DNA of 64,000 nt. Origin: Hydrogenophaga pseudoflava. GTDB taxonomy: Bacteria; Pseudomonadota; Gammaproteobacteria; Burkholderiales; Burkholderiaceae_C. The notes under the pieces are model-generated. The model was not told the DNA's origin and did not search any database. It saw only the letters and a program-made list of their open reading frames with translations. Below are positions 31,344 through 39,699 of the stretch, in pieces. Made by a program: the position numbers and the translations under genes. The stretch's first letter is position 1. Each line of letters begins with the position of its first letter. The stretch spans positions 148,675-212,674 of the forward strand of contig NZ_JAVHJP010000007.1 of NCBI RefSeq assembly GCF_031020795.1. The letters run 5' to 3'.

Positions 31344-32909
31344 GTGTCGCTCTTCAAGTCCGCCTCCCTGGTTTCCCTGCTGACGCTCGCCTCGCGCATC
31401 ACTGGTCTGGTGCGCGAGTTGCTGATGGCGTCCACTTTCGGCGCCAGCGCCCTGACCGACGCCTTCAACGTCGCCTTCCGCATTCCGAATCTGCTGCGCC
31501 GGCTGTTCGCCGAGGGCGCGTTCAGCCAGGCCTTTGTGCCGGTTCTGGCCGGCGCGCGCGCCAAGGACGGCGACGACGCCACCCGCGAACTGGTGAACCA
31601 GATCGCCACAGTGCTGGTCTGGGCCCTGGTGGCGACCTGCATCGTGGGCGTGGCGATCTCGCCGGTGCTGGTCTGGGCCATGGCCAGCGGCCTCAAGCAA
31701 AGCCCCCATGGTTTCGAGTCCGCGGTGCTGATGACGCGCTGGATGTTCCCCTACATCGGCTTCATGTCGCTGGTGGCGCTGTCGGCCGGCGTGCTCAACA
31801 CCTGGAAAAAGTTCGCCGTGCCGGCCGCGACCCCGGTGCTGCTGAACGTGGCGATGATCGGCGCGGCATGGTTCGGTGCGCCCTGGTTCCAGTCGGTGGG
31901 CATCGAGCCGATCTACGCGATGGCGGCCGGCGTGATGCTCGGCGGCGCCCTGCAGCTGGGGGTGCAGATCCCGGCGCTGCTGCGCATCGGCATGCTGCCG
32001 CGCGTGGGTCTGCACTGGTCATCGCTCAAGGCGGCCTGGGCGCACCCCGGCACGCGGCGCGTGACGACCCTCATGCTGCCGGCCCTGCTGGGTGTGAGCG
32101 TGGCGCAGATCTCGCTGCTGATCAACACGCAGATCGCGTCGCACCTGGCCACCGGCAGTGTGAGCTGGCTCAGCTACGCCGATCGGCTGATGGAATTCCC
32201 GACCGCCATGCTGGGCGTGGCGCTGGGCGTGGTGCTGCTGCCGCAGCTGGCGGCCGCCCGCGCCTCCGAGGACAGCGAGCGCTACAGCAACCTGCTGGAC
32301 TGGGGGCTGAGGCTGGTGGTGCTGCTGGCGGTGCCCTGTGCGGTGGCCCTGCTGACCTTTGCCAAACCGCTGGTGGCGGTGCTCTACCACTACGGCGCAT
32401 TTTCCGAACGGGACGTGGCCCAGACCACGACCGCGCTCATGGGCTACGGCGCCGGCCTGCTGGGGCTGGTGGCGATCAAGGTGCTGGCGCCCGGCTTCTA
32501 CGCCCGCCAGGACATCCGCACGCCGGTGAAGATCGCCATCGTCGTGCTGCTGCTGACCCAGGCCATGAACCTGCTGTTCGTGCCCTACCTGGCCCATGCC
32601 GGCCTGGCACTGGCCATTGGCCTCGGGGCGATGGTCAACGCGCTGTGGCTGCTGATCGGCCTGGTGCGGCGCGGCGCCTACCGGCCGGCCCCGGGCTGGG
32701 CCCGGTTCCTGATGCAGGTGCTGGCCGCCAGCGCGCTGCTGGCGGTGTTCCTGATGTGGAGCGCCGGGTCGGTGAACTGGGTGGCGTTCGAGGGTGGCGC
32801 GCTGCTGCGGGTCGGCCTGATGGCCGCGATCGTGGTGGGGGCGGCGCTGCTCTACTTTGTGGCCTTGATGCTATCGGGGTTAAAACTTCGGCAATTCGTC
32901 CGAAAATGA
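31344..32909 (+). CDS. murJ: Lipid II flippase MurJ
   Basis: A 521-residue polytopic membrane protein of the MOP superfamily that flips lipid II across the inner membrane for peptidoglycan synthesis. About 14 helices are seen. Signature segments are S-R-I-T-G-L-V-R-E-L-L-M-A near residue 17, A-F-N-V-A-F-R-I-P-N-L-L-R-R-L-F-A-E-G-A-F-S-Q-A-F and Y-A-D-R-L-M-E-F-P. The start is a GTG. It is 7 bases upstream of the SirB1-like gene and probably co-transcribed with it. Confidence 0.96.
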   Translation: MSLFKSASLVSLLTLASRITGLVRELLMASTFGASALTDAFNVAFRIPNLLRRLFAEGAFSQAFVPVLAGARAKDGDDATRELVNQIATVLVWALVATCIVGVAISPVLVWAMASGLKQSPHGFESAVLMTRWMFPYIGFMSLVALSAGVLNTWKKFAVPAATPVLLNVAMIGAAWFGAPWFQSVGIEPIYAMAAGVMLGGALQLGVQIPALLRIGMLPRVGLHWSSLKAAWAHPGTRRVTTLMLPALLGVSVAQISLLINTQIASHLATGSVSWLSYADRLMEFPTAMLGVALGVVLLPQLAAARASEDSERYSNLLDWGLRLVVLLAVPCAVALLTFAKPLVAVLYHYGAFSERDVAQTTTALMGYGAGLLGLVAIKVLAPGFYARQDIRTPVKIAIVVLLLTQAMNLLFVPYLAHAGLALAIGLGAMVNALWLLIGLVRRGAYRPAPGWARFLMQVLAASALLAVFLMWSAGSVNWVAFEGGALLRVGLMAAIVVGAALLYFVALMLSGLKLRQFVRK

Positions 32910-32916
32910 ACCCATC

Positions 32917-33774
32917 ATGCCTTCCGCCTTCGAACTTCCCTCGTCGACACCGCTGGCGTATTTCGCCTCGCTGGTGAAGGACGACGACAGCCTGCCCCTG
33001 CTGGAGGCGGCGGCCTCCATTGCCCAGGACGAGTACCCGGACCTGGATGTGCAGGAGGTGCTGGGCGAGGTCGACGTGCTGCTCTCACGCCTGCGCCGGC
33101 GCAGCCCGTCGGACGCCGAGCCCCTGCAGCGCCTGCGGGCGCTCAACCAGTTCTTCTTCCGCGACCTCGGCTTCGGTGGCAACGTCAACGACTACCACGA
33201 TCCCGACAACAGCCACCTCAACGTGCTGCTCAAGACGCGCCGCGGCATTCCGATCTCGCTGGCGGTGCTGTGGCTGGAGCTGGCGCAGGGGCTGGGCCTG
33301 AAGGCGCGCGGCATCAATTTTCCCGGCCACTTCCTGGTCAAGATCAACCTGCCGGAAGGGCAGGTGGTGATCGATCCGTTCACCGGCCAGTCGCTCAGCC
33401 GCGAGGAGCTGTCCGAGCGGCTGGAGCCCTACAAGCGGCGCAACGGCCTGGTCGACGACTTCGACGTGCCGGTGGGTTTGTATCTGCAGGCGGCGCCTTC
33501 GCGCGACATCATTGCCCGCATGCTGCGCAACCTCAAGGAAATCCACCGCACCCAGGAAGACTGGCTGCGCCTGATCGCGGTGCAGGACCGGCTGCTGATC
33601 CTGCTGCCCGACGCCTGGGTGGAGTACCGCGACCGGGGCCTTGCCTGGGCCGAGATGGGCGACGCCGCCCTGGCCGCGCAGGACCTGGAGGTCTACATCG
33701 CCCACACCGACGACGCGCTGGACCGCGACGCCATCCAGTCGCGGCTGAACGAGCTGCGCCGCGCGCGGGGCTGA
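32917..33774 (+). CDS. SirB1-family protein (transglutaminase-like plus TPR)
   Basis: A 285-residue soluble protein with an N-terminal transglutaminase-like core (N-Q-F-F-F-R-D-L-G-F-G-G-N-V-N-D-Y-H-D-P-D-N-S near residues 75-95, then R-R-G-I-P-I-S-L and F-P-G-H-F-L-V-K) and a C-terminal TPR-like part. The family's usual cysteine is not in an obvious catalytic place, so peptidase activity is doubtful. It follows murJ by 7 bases, a common arrangement in beta-proteobacteria; the role is unknown. Confidence 0.88.
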   Translation: MPSAFELPSSTPLAYFASLVKDDDSLPLLEAAASIAQDEYPDLDVQEVLGEVDVLLSRLRRRSPSDAEPLQRLRALNQFFFRDLGFGGNVNDYHDPDNSHLNVLLKTRRGIPISLAVLWLELAQGLGLKARGINFPGHFLVKINLPEGQVVIDPFTGQSLSREELSERLEPYKRRNGLVDDFDVPVGLYLQAAPSRDIIARMLRNLKEIHRTQEDWLRLIAVQDRLLILLPDAWVEYRDRGLAWAEMGDAALAAQDLEVYIAHTDDALDRDAIQSRLNELRRARG

Positions 33775-33778
33775 TACC

Positions 33779-34795
33779 TCAGCGGGCGACCGCTCGCTGC
33801 GTTGTGCCCGGTGTGCCCGGCTGCCCATGGCGGTGCCAGGCGCGCCGCAACTGGGTGTCCGACCCGAAGCCCGAGATCTGGGCCGCCTGCGTGACGTTGT
33901 GGCCGCTGTGCAGCGCCGCCTGGGCCACCGCGAGCCGGATGCGCTGCAGGTAGTTCAGCGGCGACACCCCGGCGTGCTCTTCGAACAGGCGCGTGAGATG
34001 CCGCGCCGAGGTGTGGCCCCGGTCGGCCATGCGGGGCACGGTCCAGGCCTCCTGCGGTGCCTGGCTCACCGCGTCCTGCACCCGGTGCACGACAGGGTGC
34101 AGGTGGTCGCGGTGGTGCAGGAATGGCGACAGCTCCGGGTCCTGCGGGCCGCGGCGCAGCGCCACCACCATGGACTGCGCCACCTCGGCCGCCAGCGCCG
34201 GCCCCAGCAGGGCGGCGATGCGGTGCAGCGTGAGGTCGATGCCGGTGGTCACGCCCGCACTGCTGAACACAGGCGCGTCCAGCACGAACACCCGGTTGGC
34301 CAGCACCTCGCAGTCGGGCGCGGACTGGCGCAATTCGTCCAGGTGGTGGTGGTGCGTGGTGGCCTTGCGGCGAGCCAGCAGACCGGCGCGGGCGGCCACG
34401 ACGGCGCCAGCACAGATGCACATCAGCTCCACCCGGCCTTCGGCCAGCCGCAGGCCACGCAGCCAGTGCAGCAGTTCGCGCGCGGCGGGGCTGTCCAGCT
34501 CGACCCGGTCCCCTGGCTGGCCCACCAGCACCACCCACTGCGGTCGCTGGGGTTGGGACAGGTCGGGCAGGGGAGCCAGCCGCGACACCCGGGCGCCCAC
34601 CGAGCTGACCGTCTCGGCGCGCGGGCCGGTGAAGTGCAGTGCAAAGGCCGTGGGCCGGCCTCTGGCCAGCAGCGCCTGGTTGGCCATGCGCAGCGCCTCG
34701 GCCGGGCCCGCCCAGTCGAGGATCAGGCTGTCGTCCAGCAGCACGAAATGCACGTCCACCACGGAGGCGGGTGTCAGTCGGGCCGGCTCATCCAT
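33779..34795 (-). CDS. GlxA-family regulator (DJ-1/PfpI plus AraC helix-turn-helix)
   Basis: A 338-residue transcription regulator. The N-terminal two thirds is a DJ-1/PfpI-like domain with a nucleophile-elbow-like M-C-I-C-A-G-A motif; the C-terminal 90 residues hold an AraC/XylS double helix-turn-helix (S-A-R-H-L-T-R-L-F-E-E-H-A-G-V-S-P and Q-I-S-G-F-G-S-D-T-Q-L). Its start at 34795 overlaps the end of the upstream DJ-1 gene by 22 bases. It is the third gene of an operon with two small hydrolase-like genes and likely regulates them. Confidence 0.88.
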   Translation of the reverse strand: MDEPARLTPASVVDVHFVLLDDSLILDWAGPAEALRMANQALLARGRPTAFALHFTGPRAETVSSVGARVSRLAPLPDLSQPQRPQWVVLVGQPGDRVELDSPAARELLHWLRGLRLAEGRVELMCICAGAVVAARAGLLARRKATTHHHHLDELRQSAPDCEVLANRVFVLDAPVFSSAGVTTGIDLTLHRIAALLGPALAAEVAQSMVVALRRGPQDPELSPFLHHRDHLHPVVHRVQDAVSQAPQEAWTVPRMADRGHTSARHLTRLFEEHAGVSPLNYLQRIRLAVAQAALHSGHNVTQAAQISGFGSDTQLRRAWHRHGQPGTPGTTQRAVAR

Positions 34796-35406
34796 CGGTA
34801 ATCCATCTGTCGTGCGGTGCGTTCGGCCAATTCGGGGCAGGTCAGGCGGGCGACGAGGTGCAGCGACAGGTCGATGCCGGCGCTGATGCCCGCCGAACTG
34901 AACACGCGGCCGTCCTCGACCCAGCGCACGCCGTCGACCACCTCCAGCGACGGCCATTGCCGGCGCAGATCGTCCAGATCCTCCCAGTGCGTCGTCACGC
35001 GGTGGGCGTTCACCACCCCGGCCGCGGCGAGCACGAACGCGCCCGTGCAGACCGAGGCGGTGAGCGATGCCTGGGCGCTGGCGCGCCGCACCCAGTCCAA
35101 CGTGTCCGGGCAGCGGGCGGCTGCGTCCACCACACCACCGGGCACGATCAGCAGGTCCACCGGGGTCGGGTCGTTGAAGTCCCGGGTGGGCACCACCTGC
35201 AACCCGGCCCGGGCACGCACCGGTGCCAGGGTGCGCGCCACGCAGGCCACTTGCCAGCCCGCAGCGGTCGAGGCCCCGGCCCAGCCCGCGGCTTCGGGAC
35301 GGGCCGCCATGCGGGCGGCGGTGGTGAACACCTCGTAAGGGCCGGCCAGGTCCAGCGCCTCGACATCGTCGAAGGCCAGGATGGCGATGCCGAACGGGCG
35401 GGTCAC
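34774..35406 (-). CDS. DJ-1/PfpI-family protein
   Basis: A 210-residue DJ-1-superfamily protein. The reactive cysteine is Cys120 in A-S-V-C-T-G-A-F-V-L-A; the glutamate/aspartate near residues 14-19 (D-V-E-A-L-D-L) completes the usual site. The start is GTG, overlapping the stop of the preceding gene (GTGA). Some relatives are isonitrile hydratases, which resemble the AraC-linked type here; the substrate is unproven. Middle gene of the three-gene operon. Confidence 0.87.
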   Translation of the reverse strand: MTRPFGIAILAFDDVEALDLAGPYEVFTTAARMAARPEAAGWAGASTAAGWQVACVARTLAPVRARAGLQVVPTRDFNDPTPVDLLIVPGGVVDAAARCPDTLDWVRRASAQASLTASVCTGAFVLAAAGVVNAHRVTTHWEDLDDLRRQWPSLEVVDGVRWVEDGRVFSSAGISAGIDLSLHLVARLTCPELAERTARQMDYRWMSRPD

Positions 35407-35969
35407 GCCGCTGCCCCGGCGCGCGCCAGTGCTTCGGCCACCGAGGTGAGGGTGCAGAAGCGACCCTGCAGCACGGTGGCGGTGCGGGCCTTGATTTCGG
35501 CCGCGGGCAACGGCGATCCGTCGGGTTGCGTCATGTCGAAGGTCAGCGTGGCGTCCGTCACGTAGTCCACTTCCCAGCCCAAATCGGAGGCGTGGCGCGT
35601 CGTGGTTTCACAGCACTGCTCGGTGCGGATGCCGCTGACGATCAGGCGGCGGATGCCGTGCTCCGTCAGCCAGACGTCCAGCCCGGTGCCGACCAGGGCG
35701 CTGTGCCGGCGCTTGACGAAGCTGGCGGAAGGATCAAAAACGGACAGTTCGGCCATCGGACGTACATGGCCGCTGGCGTGCGAAAACGGGTTGTCCGGTG
35801 TTTCCGGTCCGTCGCTGTGCAGGATGCGGACGACCGGGATGCCCTGCGCGAGGCAGCCATCGATCAGGGCGTTCTGGTCGGCCATGTAGGCGGGCAGCGC
35901 CGAGGCGTCGAAGTACGGGCGGTGGCGGAAGGATTCCTGGACGTCGATGACCAGCAGGGCGGTGTTCAT
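35403..35969 (-). CDS. Isochorismatase-family cysteine hydrolase
   Basis: A 188-residue alpha/beta hydrolase of the isochorismatase-like family. The catalytic triad fits Asp9 (V-I-D-V-Q-E-S-F), a lysine in F-V-K-R-R-H-S-A and the cysteine in R-T-E-Q-C-C-E-T-T. The family acts on amides such as nicotinamide or ureides. First gene of the operon with the DJ-1 and GlxA-like genes. The ATG at 35969 has an ACGGAG-type site; a longer start at 35999 is less likely. Confidence 0.87.
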   Translation of the reverse strand: MNTALLVIDVQESFRHRPYFDASALPAYMADQNALIDGCLAQGIPVVRILHSDGPETPDNPFSHASGHVRPMAELSVFDPSASFVKRRHSALVGTGLDVWLTEHGIRRLIVSGIRTEQCCETTTRHASDLGWEVDYVTDATLTFDMTQPDGSPLPAAEIKARTATVLQGRFCTLTSVAEALARAGAAA

Positions 35970-36062
35970 GGGGCAGCTCCGTTGAAAAGGTGACTGCATT
36001 GTTTCCGCCCTGGAACCGCCTGTCCGCCACCGCGGCGGACAGGTTTCGATCAGATCAGGACA

Positions 36063-37100
36063 TCAGGCCACGATCACCGACGCACCTTCGCCCTTGGCCG
36101 CGATGGCGCCGATCTCGTAGACCGTCTCGCCCAGTTCGCGCAGCGTGGCGGCGCAGGCGGCGGCTTCGGCGGCGTCGATCACCACCACCATGCCGATGCC
36201 GTTGTTGAAGGTGCGGTTCATCTCGATGTCGTCGATGCCGGCGACCTTCTGCAGCCAGGCGAACAGCTCGGTCTGCGGCCAGCTGCCTTTCTTGAGGTGG
36301 GCGGCCGTGCCTTCGGGCAGCACGCGCGGAATGTTCTCCAGAAGGCCGCCGCCGGTGATGTGGGCCAGGGCCTTGACCGGGTGCTTGGCGAGCGTGGCCA
36401 GTACGTTCTTCACGTACAGGCGGGTTGGGGCCATGATGGCTTGCTTGAACGGCTGGCCGTCCAGGGTGGCGGGCAAATCGCTGCCCGCGCGCTCGATGCA
36501 CTTGCGCACCAGCGAGAAGCCGTTCGAGTGCACGCCGTGCGAGGCCAGGCCCAGCACCACGTCGCCGGGCTTGACGTTCTGGCCGGTCAGGATCTTGCTC
36601 TTTTCGACCGCACCGACGCAGAAGCCCGCCAGGTCGTATTCGCCGGCCGGGTACATGCCGGGCATTTCGGCGGTTTCGCCGCCGATCAGGGCGCAACCGG
36701 ACAGTTCACAACCCTTGGCGATGCCGCCGACCACGGCTGCCGCGGTGTCCACTTCCAGCTTGCCGCAGGCGAAGTAGTCCAGGAAGAACAGCGGCTCAGC
36801 GCCCTGCACCAGCACGTCGTTGACGCTCATGCCCACCAAGTCGATGCCCACGGTGTCGTGCATGTTCCATTCAAACGCCAGCTTGAGCTTGGTGCCCACG
36901 CCGTCGGTGCCGCTCACCAGCACCGGCTCCTGGTAGCGCTTCGGCACTTCAAACAGCGCGCCGAAGCCGCCGATGCCGGCCAGCACGCCTTCGCGCATGG
37001 TCTTCTTGGCCAGCGGCTTGATGCGCTCGACCAGCGCGTCGCCCGCGTCGATGTCGACGCCGGCGTCTTTGTAGGAAAGGGGGGTGGTGCTGGAGTTCAT
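36063..37100 (-). CDS. purM: Phosphoribosylformylglycinamidine cyclo-ligase
   Basis: A 345-residue ATP-dependent enzyme of purine synthesis (FGAM to AIR). Typical segments are [11 protein letters not shown] near residue 10, [21 protein letters not shown] and [13 protein letters not shown]. Length is normal. It is divergent from the perM gene across a 101-bp gap with a TAGAAT-like hexamer. Confidence 0.97.
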   Translation of the reverse strand: MNSSTTPLSYKDAGVDIDAGDALVERIKPLAKKTMREGVLAGIGGFGALFEVPKRYQEPVLVSGTDGVGTKLKLAFEWNMHDTVGIDLVGMSVNDVLVQGAEPLFFLDYFACGKLEVDTAAAVVGGIAKGCELSGCALIGGETAEMPGMYPAGEYDLAGFCVGAVEKSKILTGQNVKPGDVVLGLASHGVHSNGFSLVRKCIERAGSDLPATLDGQPFKQAIMAPTRLYVKNVLATLAKHPVKALAHITGGGLLENIPRVLPEGTAAHLKKGSWPQTELFAWLQKVAGIDDIEMNRTFNNGIGMVVVIDAAEAAACAATLRELGETVYEIGAIAAKGEGASVIVA

Positions 37101-37201
37101 AGGGGGAGGGCGGGGAGAGGGCCTGCACGGGCCGGGGACTAGAATTTGCGGCTGATTTTAAGGGTTCGCCCTCCGGCCCACACCACCACACCTTCCGCCC
37201 C

Positions 37202-38314
37202 ATGACCCTTTCCCCCGCGCAGATCCGTTCCCTGACCTGGGCCGCCATCGCCGTGGCGATCTGGGCCCTGCTGACGGTGCTGGCGCCGGTGCTGATGCCC
37301 TTCGTGCTGGCCGGGGTGATGGCCTATGCGCTGCATCCCCTGGTGGAAAAGCTCAACGACCGGCGGATTCCCCGCTGGCTGGGCGCGGGTGTGGCGATCG
37401 CCCTGCTCATGCTGGTGCTGCTGGCCGTGGTGCTGCTGATCGTGCCGGTGATCACCAAGCAGGTGCCTCTGCTCAAGGAACAGGTGCCGGCGCTGCTGGA
37501 CCGGGTCAACGACAGCCTCGTGCCGCTGGCCGGGCGCTTCGGCATCGACCTGCAGATCGACGTGGCCCAGGTGCGCGAGTGGCTCAAGGACCTGGTCACC
37601 GGGCACGAGCAGGAACTGATCAACGGCCTGCTGTCCTCGCTGCGCATCGGCGGCAGCGCGCTGGCGGCGGTGTTCGGCAACCTGGTCCTCACGCCCATCG
37701 TGGCCTATTACCTGCTGCTGGACTGGGCCGGACTGGTCGAGCGCAGCAAGCGGCTGATTCCGCCGCGCTGGCTGCCCTCGGTGCAGAGCTTCCTGGACGA
37801 AACCGACGAGGTGCTGGGCCAGTACCTGCGCGGCCAGCTCCTGGTGATGGGCGTTCTGGCCGTGTTCTATACGGTGGCGCTGGCGCTGATGGGCCTCAAA
37901 CTCGCACTGCCCATCGGTGTGTTCACCGGTCTGGCGGTGTTCGTGCCCTACCTCGGGTTCGGGCTGGGGCTGGTGATGGGGCTGCTGGCCGCGGTGCTGC
38001 AATTCCAGAGCCTCACCGGCGTGGTGCTGGTCGGTGCGGTCTACACGGTGGGCCAGGTGGCCGAAAGCATGTATGTGACGCCGCGCCTGCTGGGCGAGCG
38101 CATCGGCCTACACCCCATCGCGGTCATCTTCGCCCTGATGGCCTTCGGCCACCTGTTCGGCTTTGTCGGTGTGCTGATTGCGCTGCCGGCCAGCGCCGTG
38201 CTGCTGGTGGCGATCCGCCGAGCCAAGGCCGGTTACCTGGCCAGCGACCTGTACCTTCCCGTACCGACCGCTGCCCCGGCCGCTTCGGTCCCGCCACAGG
38301 ACGGTGCCGAATGA
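37202..38314 (+). CDS. AI-2E family transporter (PerM-like)
   Basis: A 370-residue membrane protein of the AI-2E exporter/PerM family, with about seven to eight helices and a soluble segment (about residues 90-150). Signature parts are P-F-V-L-A-G-V-M-A-Y-A-L-H-P-L near the start and the C-terminal G-H-L-F-G-F-V-G-V-L-I-A-L-P. It heads a run of overlapping genes (hda, HAD, pcnB, folK) and its stop overlaps the hda start. The cargo is not known for most members. Its place next to purM and hda is common in Burkholderiales. Confidence 0.9.
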   Translation: MTLSPAQIRSLTWAAIAVAIWALLTVLAPVLMPFVLAGVMAYALHPLVEKLNDRRIPRWLGAGVAIALLMLVLLAVVLLIVPVITKQVPLLKEQVPALLDRVNDSLVPLAGRFGIDLQIDVAQVREWLKDLVTGHEQELINGLLSSLRIGGSALAAVFGNLVLTPIVAYYLLLDWAGLVERSKRLIPPRWLPSVQSFLDETDEVLGQYLRGQLLVMGVLAVFYTVALALMGLKLALPIGVFTGLAVFVPYLGFGLGLVMGLLAAVLQFQSLTGVVLVGAVYTVGQVAESMYVTPRLLGERIGLHPIAVIFALMAFGHLFGFVGVLIALPASAVLLVAIRRAKAGYLASDLYLPVPTAAPAASVPPQDGAE

Positions 38315-39018
38315 AACCGGTGCAGCCGCCCATGAAACAGATGGCGCTGGACATCGGGCTGGCGCCCGTGCCCACGCTGGACAACTTCGTGGCCGCGGGC
38401 AACGAGGCCGTGCTGGAGCACCTGCGGCTCTGGACCTACAACCCCCTGCGGTCGCCGGTGCCCACCTACCTCTGGGGCGAGCCCGGCAGCGGCAAGACGC
38501 ACCTGCTGCGGGCGGTGCGCGAAACGTTGCGCGACTCGGGCGCCCGCACCGGCTGGATCGGCGCGGGCATCCTGCATCCGATCGAGTACGACGAGGGCTG
38601 GGACGCGGTGATCCTCGACGACTGCCACCTCTACACCGCCGAACAGCAGGCCGCGGCCTTCAACTGGTTCGTCAACGCCCAGACCCCGGCCCACGGCCCG
38701 GCGCGCTGGGTGCTGGCCGCGGCCGACCGGCCGCCGGCCGACCTGCGGCTGCGCGAAGACCTGCGCACCCGCCTGGGCTGGGGCCATGTGTTCCAGCTCA
38801 AGGCCCTGGGTGAAACCGAACGCCGCTCCGTGCTGCGGCGCGCCGCCGACGAGCGCGGCGTGTTCCTGGGCGACGAGGTCATGGACTTCATGCTCAACCG
38901 CTTCTCGCGCGACCTCTCCAGCCTGATGATGCTGCTGGACCAGCTCGACGCGTATGCGCTGCGCACGCAGCGAGCCATCACGATCCCGCTGATCAAGTCC
39001 ATGCTGGACAACGAATGA
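38311..39018 (+). CDS. hda: DnaA regulatory inactivator Hda
   Basis: A 235-residue DnaA-like AAA+ protein that promotes hydrolysis of ATP bound to DnaA after replication starts, together with the sliding clamp. A clamp-binding-like Q-M-A-L-D-I motif is near residue 10; Walker A GEPGSGKT is at residues 56-63 and the D-D-C-H-L-Y Walker B near residue 106. The ATG at 38311 overlaps the perM stop; a second Met at 38332 matches the start of shorter homologues. Confidence 0.9.
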   Translation: MKPVQPPMKQMALDIGLAPVPTLDNFVAAGNEAVLEHLRLWTYNPLRSPVPTYLWGEPGSGKTHLLRAVRETLRDSGARTGWIGAGILHPIEYDEGWDAVILDDCHLYTAEQQAAAFNWFVNAQTPAHGPARWVLAAADRPPADLRLREDLRTRLGWGHVFQLKALGETERRSVLRRAADERGVFLGDEVMDFMLNRFSRDLSSLMMLLDQLDAYALRTQRAITIPLIKSMLDNE

Positions 39019-39030
39019 AGAACTTTCCGA

Positions 39031-39699
39031 ATGAGACTTGCGCTGTTTGACCTGGACCACACCCTGCTGCCGCTGGATTCGGATTACGCCTGGGGCCAGT
39101 TCACCGTGGAGCTGGGCTGGCGGGACGCCGAAACCCACACCCGCGCCAACGACGCCTTCTACGAGCAGTACAGGGCCGGTACGCTGGACATCCACGAGTA
39201 CATCCGCTTCTCGGTCGCCCCGCTGGCCGAACACGGGGTGGACAAGTCGGACGCCGCGCATCGCCGCTTCATGGACCAGGTGATCCGTCCGGCCATCCGG
39301 CCGGTGGCGGTCGAGCTGGTGCGCCGCCACCAGGCGGCGGGCGACCAGGTCGTGATCGTCACCGCCACCAACGAGTTCGTCACCCGCCCCATCGCAGCGG
39401 CCTTCGGCGTCTCAGAGCTGATCGCCATCGACCTGGAGCGCGACCTTCGGGGCAACCCGACCGGCGCCATCCACGGCACGCCCTCGTTCCGCGAAGGCAA
39501 GGTCGCGCGTGTGGAACAATGGCTGGCGTCGCGCGGCCTGTCCTGGGCCGACGTGGCGCACAGCAGCTTCTACAGCGACTCCCTCAACGATCTCCCGCTG
39601 CTGGAGAAAGTGACCGAGCCGGTGGCGACCAACCCGGACCCCCGCCTCAGCGCCATCGCCACCGAGCGAGGCTGGCGCATCCTGAACCTATTCGAATGA
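39031..39699 (+). CDS. HAD-superfamily IB phosphatase
   Basis: A 222-residue phosphoserine-phosphatase-like HAD hydrolase. The nucleophile motif D-L-D-H-T is at residues 7-11 (Asp7, Asp9), motif II T-A-T-N-E lies near residue 111, and motif IV is Y-S-D-S-L-N-D-L-P-L-L. The helical cap is of the SerB type. Substrate is uncertain; related proteins are annotated as histidinol-phosphatase or HAD-IB hydrolase. It lies between hda and pcnB; its stop overlaps the pcnB ATG. Confidence 0.88.
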   Translation: MRLALFDLDHTLLPLDSDYAWGQFTVELGWRDAETHTRANDAFYEQYRAGTLDIHEYIRFSVAPLAEHGVDKSDAAHRRFMDQVIRPAIRPVAVELVRRHQAAGDQVVIVTATNEFVTRPIAAAFGVSELIAIDLERDLRGNPTGAIHGTPSFREGKVARVEQWLASRGLSWADVAHSSFYSDSLNDLPLLEKVTEPVATNPDPRLSAIATERGWRILNLFE

